From assembly GCA_023014485.1 (NCBI GenBank), contig JAJOZX010009457.1, forward strand, positions 93,763-157,762: a stretch of 64,000 bases of DNA, given 5' to 3'. Shown in pieces: positions 1-10,213 of the stretch. A model generated the notes under the pieces. The model saw only the letters and a list, made by a program, of their open reading frames with translations. It did not search any database and was not told the origin of the DNA. Source of the DNA: Bathynomus jamesi (Eukaryota; Arthropoda; Malacostraca; Isopoda; Cirolanidae). The translations under genes were made by a program, and so were the position numbers. How positions within the stretch are numbered: the first letter of the stretch is position 1; each line of letters opens with the position of its first letter.

Positions 1-384
1 TCTGATTATGTAGATTCACAAAACACTATGTCATGCACCAACGCCATCTGTTGAGCGGGAACTTAAAACAAGACAAAAACAGAAATCATAACCAAGAGTC
101 GATGGCGGTAGAGGGAAAAAAAAAAGATTCGTTTTACCTTCTTCCACTAACTATACCAGATAAAGTTATGTAAAATTGCTTTGGAATTACATTGGCCCTC
201 CCTCCCCCCTCCCCTACGTGATCGTAGTTCTAAGTTATCTTTGTTTCATCAGCTAAAGATGGCTTATCCCAAAATGCAGTTAGTAATTACAAACGGAAAA
301 CTATGAATAATATAATATTTGAATACTAAAAATCAGCCAACAGCAATCGATAAGTTTGCTCTGTAATCTGAACTGTAACACCAA
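1..384. other. Non-coding stretch, no gene seen
   Basis: No open frame or RNA gene is supported here. The sequence is AT-rich with short A and T runs and a C-rich patch near 195-215. It may be intron or intergenic DNA flanking the repeats that start at about 385. Confidence 0.5.
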
Positions 385-540
385 TCAGGTGGGACAGTAG
401 TTGGCACAGCGCTCAGGTCAAACTAATGAAACCCATTGCGCTAACTACTGAATTTTTGTTACCGGCACCATTGGATATCGAGCCCCAGACCTCAGTGTCT
501 TTATTTCACTTACGTGGGAAACGGTTACCGAGCGAACTAC
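385..540 (-). repeat. tRNA-derived SINE-B copy, diverged
   Basis: Read on the minus strand, this resembles the copies at 8243-8430, 29372-29548 and 29583-29765. Shared parts are the 'TTGGCACAGCGCTCAGG' block followed by 'CCCATTGCGCTAACT' (written on the plus strand), then the segment ending in the A-box-like region near 'GGGAAACGGTTACCGAGC'. The family looks tRNA-derived, with an A-box-like 'ACTCGGTGGGAAA' and a B-box-like 'GGGCTCGAATCC' in the best copy. This copy is the most mutated and its B box is poor, so it is not a functional tRNA. Confidence 0.55.
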
Positions 541-978
541 GAGTTCTGCTAAACGGTATAAAATGTATAAGCAGTTGCTAAAAATATTAAAACTTGATAA
601 ATCATTCTGAAAATGTTTGTTGTTTAGTTTTTGAACGTGATCCCATGCATCGAAAATCAGGACTAAAAATCTGTTAATTTATCCCGTGAAACATTAATTA
701 TGAAACATATTTGAATTAAACAATATTTTTACATAAACTTTTGTAGACATGAGGAGGAAATGCTATTAAAAAGGGTTTTTTTTTTTAATTCTAGGTTGTC
801 AAATTCCAATTTGTTTTAGTGCGAATGAAACGTGTATTTATTATACACAACATATCATATTTTACTCGTAACTCTAAAACTCCTTCACTGGATCAGGGCG
901 TCAAGCACCCAGTACCTTTCAAAAAGTAGGAAAATAGGAAAGTTGCACCTGAAAAAATAGGAAAAAATAGGAATCAAA

Positions 979-1317
979 TTAAAAAATAGGAGCAAAATAG
1001 GAATATTTTTTAAAGAATGACCTCATTCCGAGAATAGGCACTTTCTGTTGTTCAGGCTTCAATGCAGATAGAGCCTTTTTTGTGGCATCACCGATGACCA
1101 GGTCCTTATCAGCAAGCTGAAGATTTTGATGTTGAATAGTAACCAATGACAGGTTAACACCATATATTCTTTTCACTACTTCTGGCTTCATGAACCTGCG
1201 CAGGAGCTTCAACAGAGTTTCACACAAACTGTCATAGAGTAAGTGAATAGTTGGGCTGCTTTTCTGGAAATTAGTCAGCTCTTCAAAAACAGGGGCACAT
1301 CCCTTTAAGAACTCAAG
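979..1317 (-). pseudogene. Fragment of a hAT-associated transposase-like protein
   Basis: An open minus-strand frame of about 113 codons follows a stop at 1318-1320 and starts LEFLKGCAPVFEELTNFQ. It continues through LLYDSLCETLLKLLRRFMKP and KDLVIGDATKKALSALKP. I recognise this pattern from multi-copy uncharacterised arthropod proteins that look hAT-derived, but I cannot name a domain. No DDE residues or dimerisation motif are present, so it is a piece only. It lies inside the hAT relic whose ends are at 894 and 4901, which fits a remnant of that element's own gene. Confidence 0.45.
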
Positions 1318-1816
1318 CTACAGTTTTGTCACTTTTTTTGTTTATTAGTCAGCAAGGAACGAACTCTTCTGTAATCGGAACTTTTTGGTGCAGTTTTCTC
1401 ATCTTTTCCAAGTTCTGTAGTTGATAAAATAGGAAAAAGTAGGAAAATTTTGAAAAAAATACTAGTAGAAGAGGAGACTGAAGACACCAATCGACCAGGG
1501 AAGTACTCTGGGGAGAGGTTAAACAGAAGATAGGGAGTGCTGGAACTCCGGTTTCTCCTGTCACTGTTCTCCTTAGCTGATCTTTTTCCGTGTCTCATCT
1601 ACCCTGTGAGTAGTCCAACATGTTCTCAAACACACACGTCTTTCCCCTTTTTCTCGCTACATATACAATACATGCATCTTACACATTACATAATCTTTTC
1701 AAAATAAACATGAAATGGCATCAACTACAAGAGCCTCGGAGTCCCCTGGGGAGGGGACCATAAATGTCCCCACTTCTGGCTCCCCGCTGCCGATACCGGG
1801 AATACAGACACGGTCA

Positions 1817-3080
1817 GTGGGGCTGGATCTGCTACCGCTCATTCGAGATATTTTGGGCCTCTGCCTGATTTACATTTCATTAATTTCTGCAACATTCGTG
1901 GCCTTTCCTCAAATTTTAAATTGTAAACACTACCTCTCCTCCTCAAAACCTCATCATCTTTTCCTCACTGAAACTCAGTTCTCTGAGACGACTGACAGCA
2001 ACCCCTTCTCTGTACCCTCTTACTTTCTCTATACTCAATTTCACTACAAAGGTGGATGTTGAGTATATGTGCGCAATGACCTAACTTGCTCTCGTATTCC
2101 GAACTCGAATCTTCCTAATTCTATACCCTCTGGCTACGGCTTACATGCCAATCTCAAACTAAATACATCTGCACTGTTTACCTTTCTCCTAATTCTACTG
2201 ACTACCCAAAATTCTTTGACTACCTCACTTCCAAAGTGGAATACATTCTATCTCGCTCTCCCTTTGCTGAAATCTCCATTTTAGGGGATTTCAATGTTCA
2301 CCACATCCCTGCTGAACTAACTTACAACTTTTCTATCCTAAATGACCTAGAGCAGGTTTCATAGCACCCTACTCGTATCGCCGATCGTCTTGGAGATAGG
2401 CCTAACATTCTGGATATATTTCTTACCTCTCACCCTTCTTCTTAGTCTGTGGGGCTGGATCTGCTACCGCTCATTCGAGATATTTTGGGCCTCTGCCTGA
2501 TTTACATTTCATTAATTTCTGCAACATTCGTGGCCTTTCCTCAAATTTTAAATTGTAAACACTACCTCTCCTCCTCAAAACCTCATCATCTTTTCCTCAC
2601 TGAAACTCAGTTCTCTGAGACGAATGACAGCAACCCCTTCTCTGTACCCTCTTACTTTCTCTATACTCAATTTCACTACAAAGGTGGATGTTGAGTATAT
2701 GTGCGCAATGACCTAACTTGCTCTCGTATTCCGAACTCGAATCTTCCTAATTCTATACCCTCTGGCTACGGCTTACATGCCAATCTCAAACTAAATACAT
2801 CTGCACTGTTTACCTTTCTCCTAATTCTAATGACTACCCAAAATTCTTTGACTACCTCACTTCCAAAGTGGAATACATTCTATCTCGCTCTCCCTTTGCT
2901 GAAATCTCCATTTTAGGGGATTTCAATGTTCACCACATCCCTGCTGAACTAACTTACAACTTTTCTATCCTAAATGACCTAGAGCAGGTTTCATAGCACC
3001 CTACTCGTATCGCCGATCGTCTTGGAGATAGGCCTAACATTCTGGATATATTTCTTACCTCTCACCCTTCTTCTTAGTCT
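1817..3080 (+). repeat. 632-bp perfect-period tandem duplication inside the LINE
   Basis: Bases 1817-2448 are repeated at 2449-3080. I see only two substitutions between the copies (ACGACTG against ACGAATG, and TTCTACTG against TTCTAATG). The junction shares only the dinucleotide GT, which suggests a microhomology-mediated or replication-slippage event after insertion. Confidence 0.95.
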
Positions 3081-3533
3081 GTCAAACTTTTTTCTCCGTT
3101 GGGTTCCTCCGACCACAATCTTATATCTGTTTCCTATCCTATCGCTCCACTTCGGCCTTTGGATCCTCCCAAGAGGAGGCGCCTTTGGCATTTTGGCACC
3201 GCTGATTGGGAGGCCCTTAGACAGTACTTCTCAGACTTCCCATGGAATAATTACGGTTTCCGTGGCCAGGGCCCTTCCGAGTGTGCTGAGCGCATCACGG
3301 AGGTGATTCTCTCGGGCATGGAGGCGTACATTCCATATTCTATTCCTACCACTAATGTAAAAAAACTTTGGTTTAACTTTACTTGTTCTAATGCTATCCG
3401 CAACAGAGAGAAGGCTTTCAGAAGGTACCGTCACCATCCAGCTCCTGACTTTCACTCAGCTTATATTTCTGCCTGGAATCGTACAAAATCTGTTCTTCGA
3501 CTCGCTAAAAATTGCTTCATCCGACAAAAATGA
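1840..3533 (+). pseudogene. Jockey endonuclease domain, frame-broken
   Basis: Across several frames the sequence gives the AP-endonuclease-like domain of Jockey ORF2. The copy at 2221-2310 reads ILGDFNVHH, the GDFN motif. The segment from 3088 reads FSPLGSSDHNLISVS, the SDH motif with its catalytic histidine. The stretch 3099-3533 (144 codons) is open and continues past the endonuclease into the linker before RT (DPPKRRR and NREKAFRRYR). Stops, frameshifts and the 632-bp duplication make it non-functional. In an intact element the enzyme nicks target DNA to prime reverse transcription. Confidence 0.85.
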
Positions 3534-3780
3534 AAATCTATCCAATTCTAATTCTTCTCGGTCTTTCTGATACCTAGCTAAGAACCTCTTCAACAACTTT
3601 ACTTCCTCTTCTTTCCCTCCTCTTTTCTATTCCGACGGCTCAGTTGCCCGTCTCTTCTCCTGACAAAGCTGACTCTTCGCTCAAACTTTCGCTTCCAACT
3701 CAACACTGGACGATTCCGGTGCTTTTCCTCCATCTCCCCCTCTGACTTTATTATATCTGAAATTAGAATCTCTTCTGAAG

Positions 3781-4761
3781 ATGTTCTTTCTGCCGTCTCT
3801 GGGCTCAACTCTAGGAAGGCGTACGGTCCTGATGGGGTTCCTCCTGTTGTTCTTAAGAACTGTGCTTGTGCTGACACTTTGCCTAGGCAAACTCTTTCGT
3901 CTTTGTCTCTCATTTGGTACTTTTCCTTCCTGCTGGAAATCCGCTTTCATTCAGCTTGTCCCAAAGAAGGGTGACCGCTCTCAACCTTCCAACTACCGTC
4001 CAATTGTTTTGATTTCTTGCCTTTCTAAATTTTTTTACTCTATCCTTAATAGGAAGATTCTTAAACACCTTTCTTCTCACAATCTTCTTTCAGATCGTCA
4101 GTATGGGTTCCGCAAGGGACACTCTACTGGCGATCTTCTTGCATATCCCTCTGACTCTTGATCATCTTCCTTTCGCAATTTCGGTTAAACTTTTGCTATT
4201 CCGCTAGACATATCGAAAGCTTTCGATAGAGTCTGGCATAAATCTTTAATTTCCAAGCTGCCCTCTTTCGGCTTCTATCCTTCTATCTGTACCTTCATCT
4301 CTAATTTCCTTTCTGGCTGGTCGATAGCTGCGGTTGTAGATGGCCACTGTTCTTCTCCTAAAGCTATGCACAGTGGTGTTCCTCAGGGTTCTGTCCTGTC
4401 ACCCATTCTTTTCCTTTTATTTATTAATGATCTTTTAAGTCGCACTTCCTGTTCTATTTACTCCTATGCCGACGATTCCACTCTTCATACTTCTCCACAC
4501 GCTTCCCAAAACGTCCCTCTCAACAATCACTCCATGATTCGCGTAGTGCGGCCATGGAGACCTGACCTCTTACTTTCTACACTTTCTCATTCATTTTCTG
4601 TCCAACTCTCTAACGCAAGGGTTAATCGATCTTTTCAGTCTTTCATCTACTCAACCGGTCAACTCTGGAACAATCTTCCTCAATCCATCTTCCCCCCTGT
4701 CTATGACCTCCAATCTTTCAAACGCAGAGTGTTTAGGCATCTCGAAAATCCTGGCCCTTGA
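3781..4761 (+). pseudogene. Jockey reverse transcriptase and C-terminal region, deleted
   Basis: The RT is recognisable as LVPKKGDRSQPSNYRPI (around 3956-4010), SDRQYGFRKGHSTGDLLA (4090-4145), IPLDISKAFDRVWHKSL in another frame (4200-4250), SGVPQGSVLSPILFLLFIND (4371-4430) and SYADDSTLH (4462-4488). The catalytic YADD core is kept. Directly after it the frame jumps to the extreme C-terminus (SHSFSVQLSNARVN to FKRRVFRHLENPGP), so the thumb and connection regions are missing. Frameshifts at about 4160-4365 confirm that it is dead. Confidence 0.88.
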
Positions 4762-5107
4762 TTTTGGCTCTCTTCTTCTTCTATCGGGGGAGGGGCACTT
4801 TTGCGGGCGTTCGCCTTTGGCCCCTCCTTCCTGCAAAAAAAAAAATAGCAATTTTTATGAAAAATAGGAAACAGGAAAAAAATAGGAACGTGACGCCCTG
4901 CTGGTTTCATTCTTAATCCAGTACGAAAGGATTTGTTTTGGGGTTCTGATCTTGTATTGGCTACATTGTTCTCTTTCAGGATTTTTGAACCTATTTCCTT
5001 AATAATAACATGGAGAATTTATATGCATTTCTACGATACGTCAGTGATATTCTGTTGGCTTATCAATTGAAAAAGAACGCAAGACTAAAATGTGGTCGAT
5101 AAACTCA

Positions 5108-5258
5108 CTCATTTTCTTTGTATTATCAATCTCTCTCCTCTTTTTCGGATATTTTTTTCCTCCATTTCCGTTAACTCTTTCTGCTTCGGCAATCAGAGCG
5201 GCAACGATATCTTCGACAGTGGCCTGAAGTCCTTCGTAGGCGTTCTTCTCTATCATTC
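5108..5258 (-). CDS. GRAMD1: GRAMD1/Aster-like gene, exon encoding the end of the VASt domain
   Basis: GRAMD1/Aster proteins are ER membrane proteins that move sterols from the plasma membrane through their VASt domain. This exon begins after the acceptor CGTAG|GA at 5259-5260 and encodes GMIEKNAYEGLQATVEDIVA, matching the conserved last VASt helix (IEKN-x-G-L in the family). The codon spanning the junction (G|GA) joins exactly to exon 5415-5622. A GTGAGT donor at 5107-5102 after ...NTKKM is the likely end; without it the frame runs on to a stop near 5041. The tail after VASt is Lys-rich. The membrane segment expected further downstream is not visible in this window. Confidence 0.82.
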
Positions 5259-5414
5259 CTACGACGGGAAGAACATCGTTTAACACTTAATATATCTTTA
5301 CTTTTAATATTTAGTATACTATACTTTATAAACTTTAAACCAAAAGTACGATATGAAAACAATATTACTCGAGAGTAATGTATTTTCAAATAAAAAAAAC
5401 ATAAAAACTTTTAC

Positions 5415-5622
5415 CTTTAATGATGAAAAAAACATTTTTCTTAAATTTTACGTTGCAATAAAAGCTTAATCTACACTGAGGCGTTCTGCCATTTTCCGAT
5501 TTTTCCTTCATAATGCAATAATGAGCGTAGATTTTGAAGTTATCTCCGTACGGTATTCCTCCGTTAGTTATCGTACAATTCACAACGTATAACTCATCAT
5601 CCCTACTCACGCTGGATAATGT
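5415..5622 (-). CDS. GRAMD1: GRAMD1/Aster-like gene, central VASt exon
   Basis: The exon is bounded by acceptor ATTTCAG|AC (5624-5623) and donor AAAG|GTAAAA (5415/5414). The 208 bp encode TLSSVSRDDELYVVNCTITN, then GGIPYGDNFKIYAHYCIMKE, and on to VKFKKNVFFIIK. The family pattern here is a variable loop, a GIPY-x-D strand, a YC strand, and an R/K-rich strand that precedes the IEKN helix, and this follows it closely. The phase is 0 at the start (joining ...EVQ from exon 7606-7730 to TLSS) and 1 at the end. The frame is intact and there is no sign of decay in this exon. Confidence 0.9.
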
Positions 5623-5934
5623 CTGAAATGTGAGGAATACAGAATTGAAGGTAGAAGCAATCCATTGTTAAATATATTGTTTTGGAACTGTTTTTCATTC
5701 AAAGCGTTAAGTGAATTTTAAGAAGCTTCGTAATATTTATCAGCACATACATGAAAAAAGTAGTTTCGGAAAAAAGTTCGCCTATAAATAAGAAATTTCT
5801 AAAAATCATGAAAAAACTACTGATTGTTAATATTCTGTTTTTGTTTGGATATTTTATTGCTTTTGGAGACAGAAATAAAATTTCAAAAACAAAATTAATA
5901 AATTTTTTTTTTTAGAAATTTTAGGTTTTTAGAC

Positions 5935-7250
5935 TAACTTTTTTTCCCAAACTGTACATCTTTCAGTCCTTTATACTAAACATATAATCCATTTACATGT
6001 CTGGTAACTGTCTAATAGTCACAATCTCCCACAAGACTATCCCCTTACCTCCAACAATACACAACTCAATCTTCAATCAAACCTTCCTTTTCTTTTAACT
6101 TTCTTGGCGTTTCCTTTTCTCGTGACCTTCCCAAGAAAGATCACATATACTCTCTTTCTAAAACAGCTTCTAAGAAGTTAAGTATGCTCTACCGGTTCCG
6201 CAATTGGTAAAACTTTACCATATATCAAAACGAAACATATATCAATCGATAGAGCAGAAAAAAAAAATGGTGCAAGCATCTATGTATCATTTTGGAAATA
6301 TTAGAAAATAACAACGTTATGACACTATGAAGATGTTACTAGGCCTATCATAGCTTACACCATTTGGATCTTTTCCGTTTCATGTACTGTTTCCGATTTT
6401 GTTGAAAATAAGATATTTAATGTGGGTTAACTGAATGCCCGGTTAGGTCAACTAAATGCCCGGTTTGGTCAACTGTACGCCCTTGATGATTGGTTAAGTC
6501 GTGATATTTTCGTTAGTTTTAACGAAAATATCACAACTTAACCTAACCAATCGTCAAGGGCATACAGTTGAACTAACCGGGTATTCATTAACCTAACCGG
6601 ACATTATATCCATAAAAAATTACAATAAGAAACATAACTTTTGTTTCGTTACTGTAGCATGTTTCATGGCAATGCGGGTGTCTTGTAAAGTTTTACCCCG
6701 CAGTTCTTCACCCCTACTCATTTGCTGTTTCTGTATAGGGGTCTTGTCTGCCCCTGTATGGAGTACGCTTCTCATGTGTCGGGTGGCTCAACCCACACAG
6801 CCCTACTTGACAGGGTGGAATCAAAGGCTTTTCGTCTCATCAATTCCCCGCCTCTTACTCACTGTCTTCAATCCTCTCTTCACCGCAATCTTGTCTCATT
6901 CTCTTTTTACTATCACTATTATAACGGACCCTGTTCTTCTGAACTCTCTAACTGCATGCCTCCTCCTTCAAGGAGAGCACGCAGTACCAGACTTTTGACA
7001 CATTTTCATTCTTTCTCTGTCCAGCTCTCTAACGCAAGTTAATCAGTATTTTCAATCTTTCATCTACTGAACCGGTTAATTCTGAAATAATCTTCCTCAA
7101 TCCATCTTTCCTCCTGTCTATGACCTTCAATCTTTCAAACGCAGTGTCCAGGCATCTCAAAAACTTTGGACTTTGATTTTTGGCTTTCTTCTTCCTCTAC
7201 AGGAGGAGCAATTTTGCGGACATTTGCCCTTGGCCCCTCCTTCCTGCATA
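5935..7250 (+). mobile_element. 5'-truncated Jockey LINE fragment interrupted by a foldback element
   Basis: Bases 6022-6205 read NLPQDYPLTSNNTQLNLQSN then KTASKKLSMLYRFR, which is the post-RT region of the same Jockey family as 1483-4845. After an interruption (6206-6697) it resumes as YRGLVCPCMEYASHVSGGST and SKAFRLINSPPLT. The 3' end (GCGGACATTTGCCCTTGG... CCTCCTTCCTGC) matches the 3' ends at 4780-4836 and, reversed, 52620-52660. It is a dead copy within an intron of the GRAMD1-like gene. Confidence 0.82.
6206..6697. mobile_element. Foldback (palindromic) MITE inserted in the Jockey fragment
   Basis: The insertion is flanked by the 13-bp inverted repeat GGTAAAACTTTAC (6206) / GTAAAGTTTTACC (6685-6697). 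The 5-bp direct repeat CCGCA lies close outside and may be the target duplication. Its middle (about 6430-6600) is a large hairpin made of two inverted copies of a module, GGTCAACTGTACGCCCTTGA... then GATATTTTCGTTAG. The same module recurs at 13028-13278, 18727-18931, 20887-20985 and 21599-21753. Confidence 0.7.
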
Positions 7251-7479
7251 AAAAGTACTAATAATAGGCGACACACTTTTTCCTTTTTTCGTTCTGTTAA
7301 TACTTTAACATTATTTTAACTTTGTTTTCTTGCTCAAAAGAATGATGCGTGTCGCGGAAGGGTCAGACTGGTTACCATACCCCACGAAACACAGTGAACC
7401 AAGCTACGAAAAAGATTATACGAGAACCAGACCCGATGCCATATTTCTTCAAGTCACCTGATCAAAGTGGAAAAGGTAT

Positions 7480-7481
<2 letters not shown>

Positions 7482-7520
<39 letters not shown>
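7482..7520. repeat. (CA)n microsatellite
   Basis: A pure AC dinucleotide run of nearly 40 bases, followed shortly by a GT run at 7529-7538. It sits in the intron just downstream, in transcript sense, of exon 7606-7730. Confidence 0.95.
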
Positions 7521-7524
<4 letters not shown>

Positions 7525-7605
7525 ACTGTGTGTGTGTATCATAAAAACAACTCTAACCAATAAATTGTGCTATCCTTATGAAAAGATAACAGTGTATTAC
7601 CGGAC

Positions 7606-7730
7606 CTGAACTTCTGTGACTTGTGAGGTCGTTGGTCCTAAGGCTTTTGAAGGCAGGTTGGCTGTGCACGTAAATGTGCGTGTACTGTCGCCATTCTCAG
7701 GATTCTTTTCCCATGGCATAAACTCTATAC
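7606..7730 (-). CDS. GRAMD1: GRAMD1/Aster-like gene, VASt exon 2
   Basis: The acceptor TTTTGTAG|GT (7732-7731) opens a 125-bp exon that encodes IEFMPWEKNPENGDSTRTFT then CTANLPSKALGPTTSQVTEV and Q. It ends at donor CAG|GTCCGG (7606/7605). The order, PW followed by an R-T-x-T-x-T strand and LGP-x-(T/S)-S-x-x-x-E-x-Q, matches the VASt domain of GRAMD1 proteins. The phase (2 bases in, 0 out) fits both neighbouring exons: the preceding exon ends on a single G, and the next starts TLSS. The donor is GT but not a strong consensus. No stops are present. Confidence 0.87.
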
Positions 7731-8242
7731 CTACAAAACAAAGATAGAGAACTGACATGATGTAGAGTGCTCTCAGAAATCTTCTTAAAACAGAATGAGA
7801 AAGGAAATCTATTCAAAGGTGAAAATTGTACAAATAAAAGTGGTAAAAAAATAGGAAACACAAGTAGGCTTTCCGCAAAATCTATTCCCTGAACATGATC
7901 ACGCTGCTTTGACCAAGAACTCGTGTTTTATAATAAATCTCACCTTTATTTTGGTTTTCTATGTCATTCATATATATTTTCAAGACTAACAACTGTAGGC
8001 ATTGTATGTTTATATCCTTACTGGATTGTCTGAAAATGTTTGTCACTTTCACAGAAGTTTTCGCCTACGGACGCGGAGCCTGTGCACCTATCTCTGACGA
8101 GTATTCAGATCATGTTGGGTTATGAATCGTCCAATCAGTTACCAGGTTTCATTTCTTCCACTGATTGACCAATCAGAGGAAGAGAAATATTTTTACACCT
8201 TAAGTCCAATACTATTTCGTTAGAATATAAACACATTGGTAT
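7731..8242. other. Intron sequence, no gene seen
   Basis: This is part of the intron between exons 13299-13452 and 7606-7730 of the minus-strand host gene. I see no open frame, RNA gene or clear repeat. A short AT-rich segment resembling 26740-26840 (GTTTCATTTCTTCC...TTTCGTTA) occurs at 8148-8225, pointing to an unnamed dispersed repeat. Confidence 0.5.
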
Positions 8243-8430
8243 AATAATCATCATTTAGGACTCTAGGAGTGCTAGAAACTGGCACAGAAACTCGGGCCAA
8301 CTAATGCGGCCCGTTGCAGTAACTCTTGATTATTATGAGCCAGCATCATTTGGATTCGAACCTCCATCCCCAGTGTTTTCACTTTGACTCATAGGGAAAC
8401 GGTGTTATATATTGAGCGTCGGGCGCTGGC
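8243..8430 (-). repeat. tRNA-derived SINE-B copy
   Basis: On the plus strand it reads TGGCACAGAAACTCGGGCCA, ...CCGTTGCAGTAACTC, then GGATTCGAACCTCC and finally the A-box side near 8395-8420. The B-box-like GGATTCGAACC, reversed, matches a tRNA T-arm. It is homologous to the copies at 29372-29548 and 29583-29765. Confidence 0.65.
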
Positions 8431-8602
8431 CACAATAGTATAGGTTATACATTACGAACGAAAAAAGTTCCCGCCTATGCGCCACAACCTAGGCTAACAT
8501 AATTACAAAACTTAGGCTCCTCGCTGTTTTTTCGCCATGTCAATGTCATGTGACGGTCGTGAGATCGACTTCGAAAATTTAATCCGATTTGTTGGACTAG
8601 AT

Positions 8603-8810
8603 AAGTGGTTCTTAACCTCTTTAGGCTGCGACCCAAATTCTGGTCGCGGGGCTAGCTCAGCGACCCATGCCTTAAAACAGTTCAGTCGTAATAGATAATA
8701 AAATAAATAATTAATGATAAAATGATTAGGGATAACATAAATAAATGATAAATGACACTTTAATGACCCAATCAAAATGACTTGGCGAACCCAGGGGTTA
8801 AGAACCACTG
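8603..8810. mobile_element. hAT MITE with 8-bp target-site duplication
   Basis: A 208-bp non-coding element with termini AAGTGGTTCTTAACCTC and, reversed, CAGTGGTTCTTAACCCC. It is flanked on both sides by the identical octamer GACTAGAT (8595-8602 and 8811-8818), diagnostic of hAT insertion. It lies in the intron of the GRAMD1-like gene. No transposase is encoded. Confidence 0.9.
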
Positions 8811-9112
8811 GACTAGATGAAGACAAAGCTTTGGATTTTCTTTTCTAATCACGGTGTTTTAGTGACATCCCATCAGTGTCCGTAGTGTAGTAAACAGTGT
8901 AAATGTAGGAAGGATTACAATTTATTTTAATGCGTTAGACAAGAAACTAATCTCAAAAATAAATGTGTACGTAATTGTAATTTCAGTGCGTCAAGATTTC
9001 GAAACAGTGGATTGCTAAATACAGACTTTCACCTAATAAAACCTTAGATTCATTAATTTATATTAACGCAGATTTTCTCACAGTCTTGTGCAGAGTCTTT
9101 TATTAATGGTTA

Positions 9113-9165
9113 GGTATGGTTAGGTTAGGTTAGGGAGTTAGGTTATGTATGGTTAGGTTACGTTG
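9113..9165. repeat. Interstitial TTAGG-type repeat
   Basis: The stretch is made of GGTTA units (GGTTAGGTTAGGTTAGG with imperfect neighbours), which is the ancestral arthropod telomere unit TTAGG read in register. It is short and imperfect and lies in an intron, so it is not a telomere. Confidence 0.6.
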
Positions 9166-9486
9166 TGCCCTCACCAGTAAATATTTTTTTCTGGTTAATT
9201 TTTATGTATTTTTGAAAGAATTTGACCTCCGTTCCGTTTCTAAATTTGCGATTCTTCAAATACAAAAACTAAAAATATCTTGAAAACTGTTCATTTGCAC
9301 AAGAAACGGATGTCAGATTCTTTCAAAGTACATCAAAATTGATCAGAAAAATATCTTCTGGTCATTAAATGCCGGTTTGAGTTTAGCGAAATATTTACCA
9401 AAGTTACTAAAATTGAACTATAGGGTAATTCAAAAAGGTGTTTATAGAAATAACTTGTCGCATATTTTTTCGATCAACCTGTATAA

Positions 9487-9808
9487 TAGGGTGGAGCGAA
9501 AAATACTTTTTTTCTAGTATGAAGTTCTAATAGTGACTAAAAGTTGCATTTAGTGGGCGAAATATGCCTGCCAAAATATGAGTTCATTTGTTAATATTTT
9601 CAGCTGCCACCAGGGGGCTAAAGTTAACACAATTTTGTGTAAAAAGGGAAAAAATGCTTCTATTTTAGGTTGTCAAACTATTATAAAATTTTATCTTAGA
9701 ATTATCTAATAGTTTGATTAAGATTCTTAAATGATAGGAATTCGTTTTGTAAAAATGCCTTTTCATATGCTTAATATCTTCAGCTGCCACAAGAGAGCTG
9801 AAGTTAAC
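9487..9808 (+). repeat. Left terminal inverted repeat of the unassigned transposon
   Basis: It matches 12634-12957 in inverted orientation along its full length with small differences (for example AATATGCC against TATATACC, and GAGAGCT against GAGGGCT). It holds the CAGCTGCCAC...GTTAAC motif at 9601-9635 and again at 9781-9808. Confidence 0.92.
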
Positions 9809-10213
9809 ACAATTTAGAGTAACTGAGTCATGTTGAGACTACACTGAATGTTATGGGGAGGGTTTGGGAGGGTTTGTGGGGAGGGTTTTGGTGTGAAGGA
9901 ATTTCTTTCTGTGAGTCATTAGAACAGTGTGTTAACACTTGTCTTCTTAGGTAGTAGGCCTAGTCGCTCAGTTGATCGGAGAGTTTTTTAATATGATCGG
10001 AATATTATAAAACTTTATTTTAAAGTGATTTATATATATGATTTTATTATAAAATGCTTGTTATAATGTATTTATAATTTTAGTTTATTATATAATATAT
10101 TATATATTTATATAATATATATATATACTTATAAAATATATTATATATATTAATTATATAATGTTTTGATGTTACAGGATATTTTGTGATTGTGAATTTT
10201 TCTTAAAAATATT

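Larger units (their letters stand above)
1483..4845 (+). mobile_element. Jockey-clade non-LTR retrotransposon, degraded
   Basis: The element runs from a 5' leader, also found in reverse at 52740-52978 (shared block GACACCAATCGACC), to a 3' end 'CCTCCTTCCTGC' followed by an A run at 4836. It encodes an endonuclease/exonuclease/phosphatase-type endonuclease and a reverse transcriptase. Damage includes a 632-bp tandem duplication (1817-3080), several frame breaks, and an internal deletion of a few hundred codons after the YADD motif near 4470-4560. A second, 5'-truncated copy lies at 5935-7250. Confidence 0.85.
894..4901. mobile_element. hAT-like DNA transposon relic split by a LINE
   Basis: The left end reads CAGGGCGTCAAGC (894 on) and the right end, reversed, reads CAGGGCGTCACGTTCC (to 4901), a 10-11-bp terminal inverted repeat of hAT style. 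Both subterminal regions are full of the short motif ATAGGAAAA, for example at 925-1010 and 4850-4890. The flanks do not show a clean 8-bp duplication (cactggat against ctggtttc), so the boundary is less secure than for other hATs in this window. A Jockey LINE occupies about 1483-4845. A transposase-like fragment remains at 979-1317 on the minus strand. Confidence 0.6.

Noticed and set aside
894..4901. 8-bp TSD for the first hAT relic
   Set aside because: Flanks CACTGGAT and CTGGTTTC do not match; the ends are inferred from the inverted repeats only.
9113..9165. Telomere
   Set aside because: Only a few imperfect TTAGG units in an intron between transposons; no extended array.
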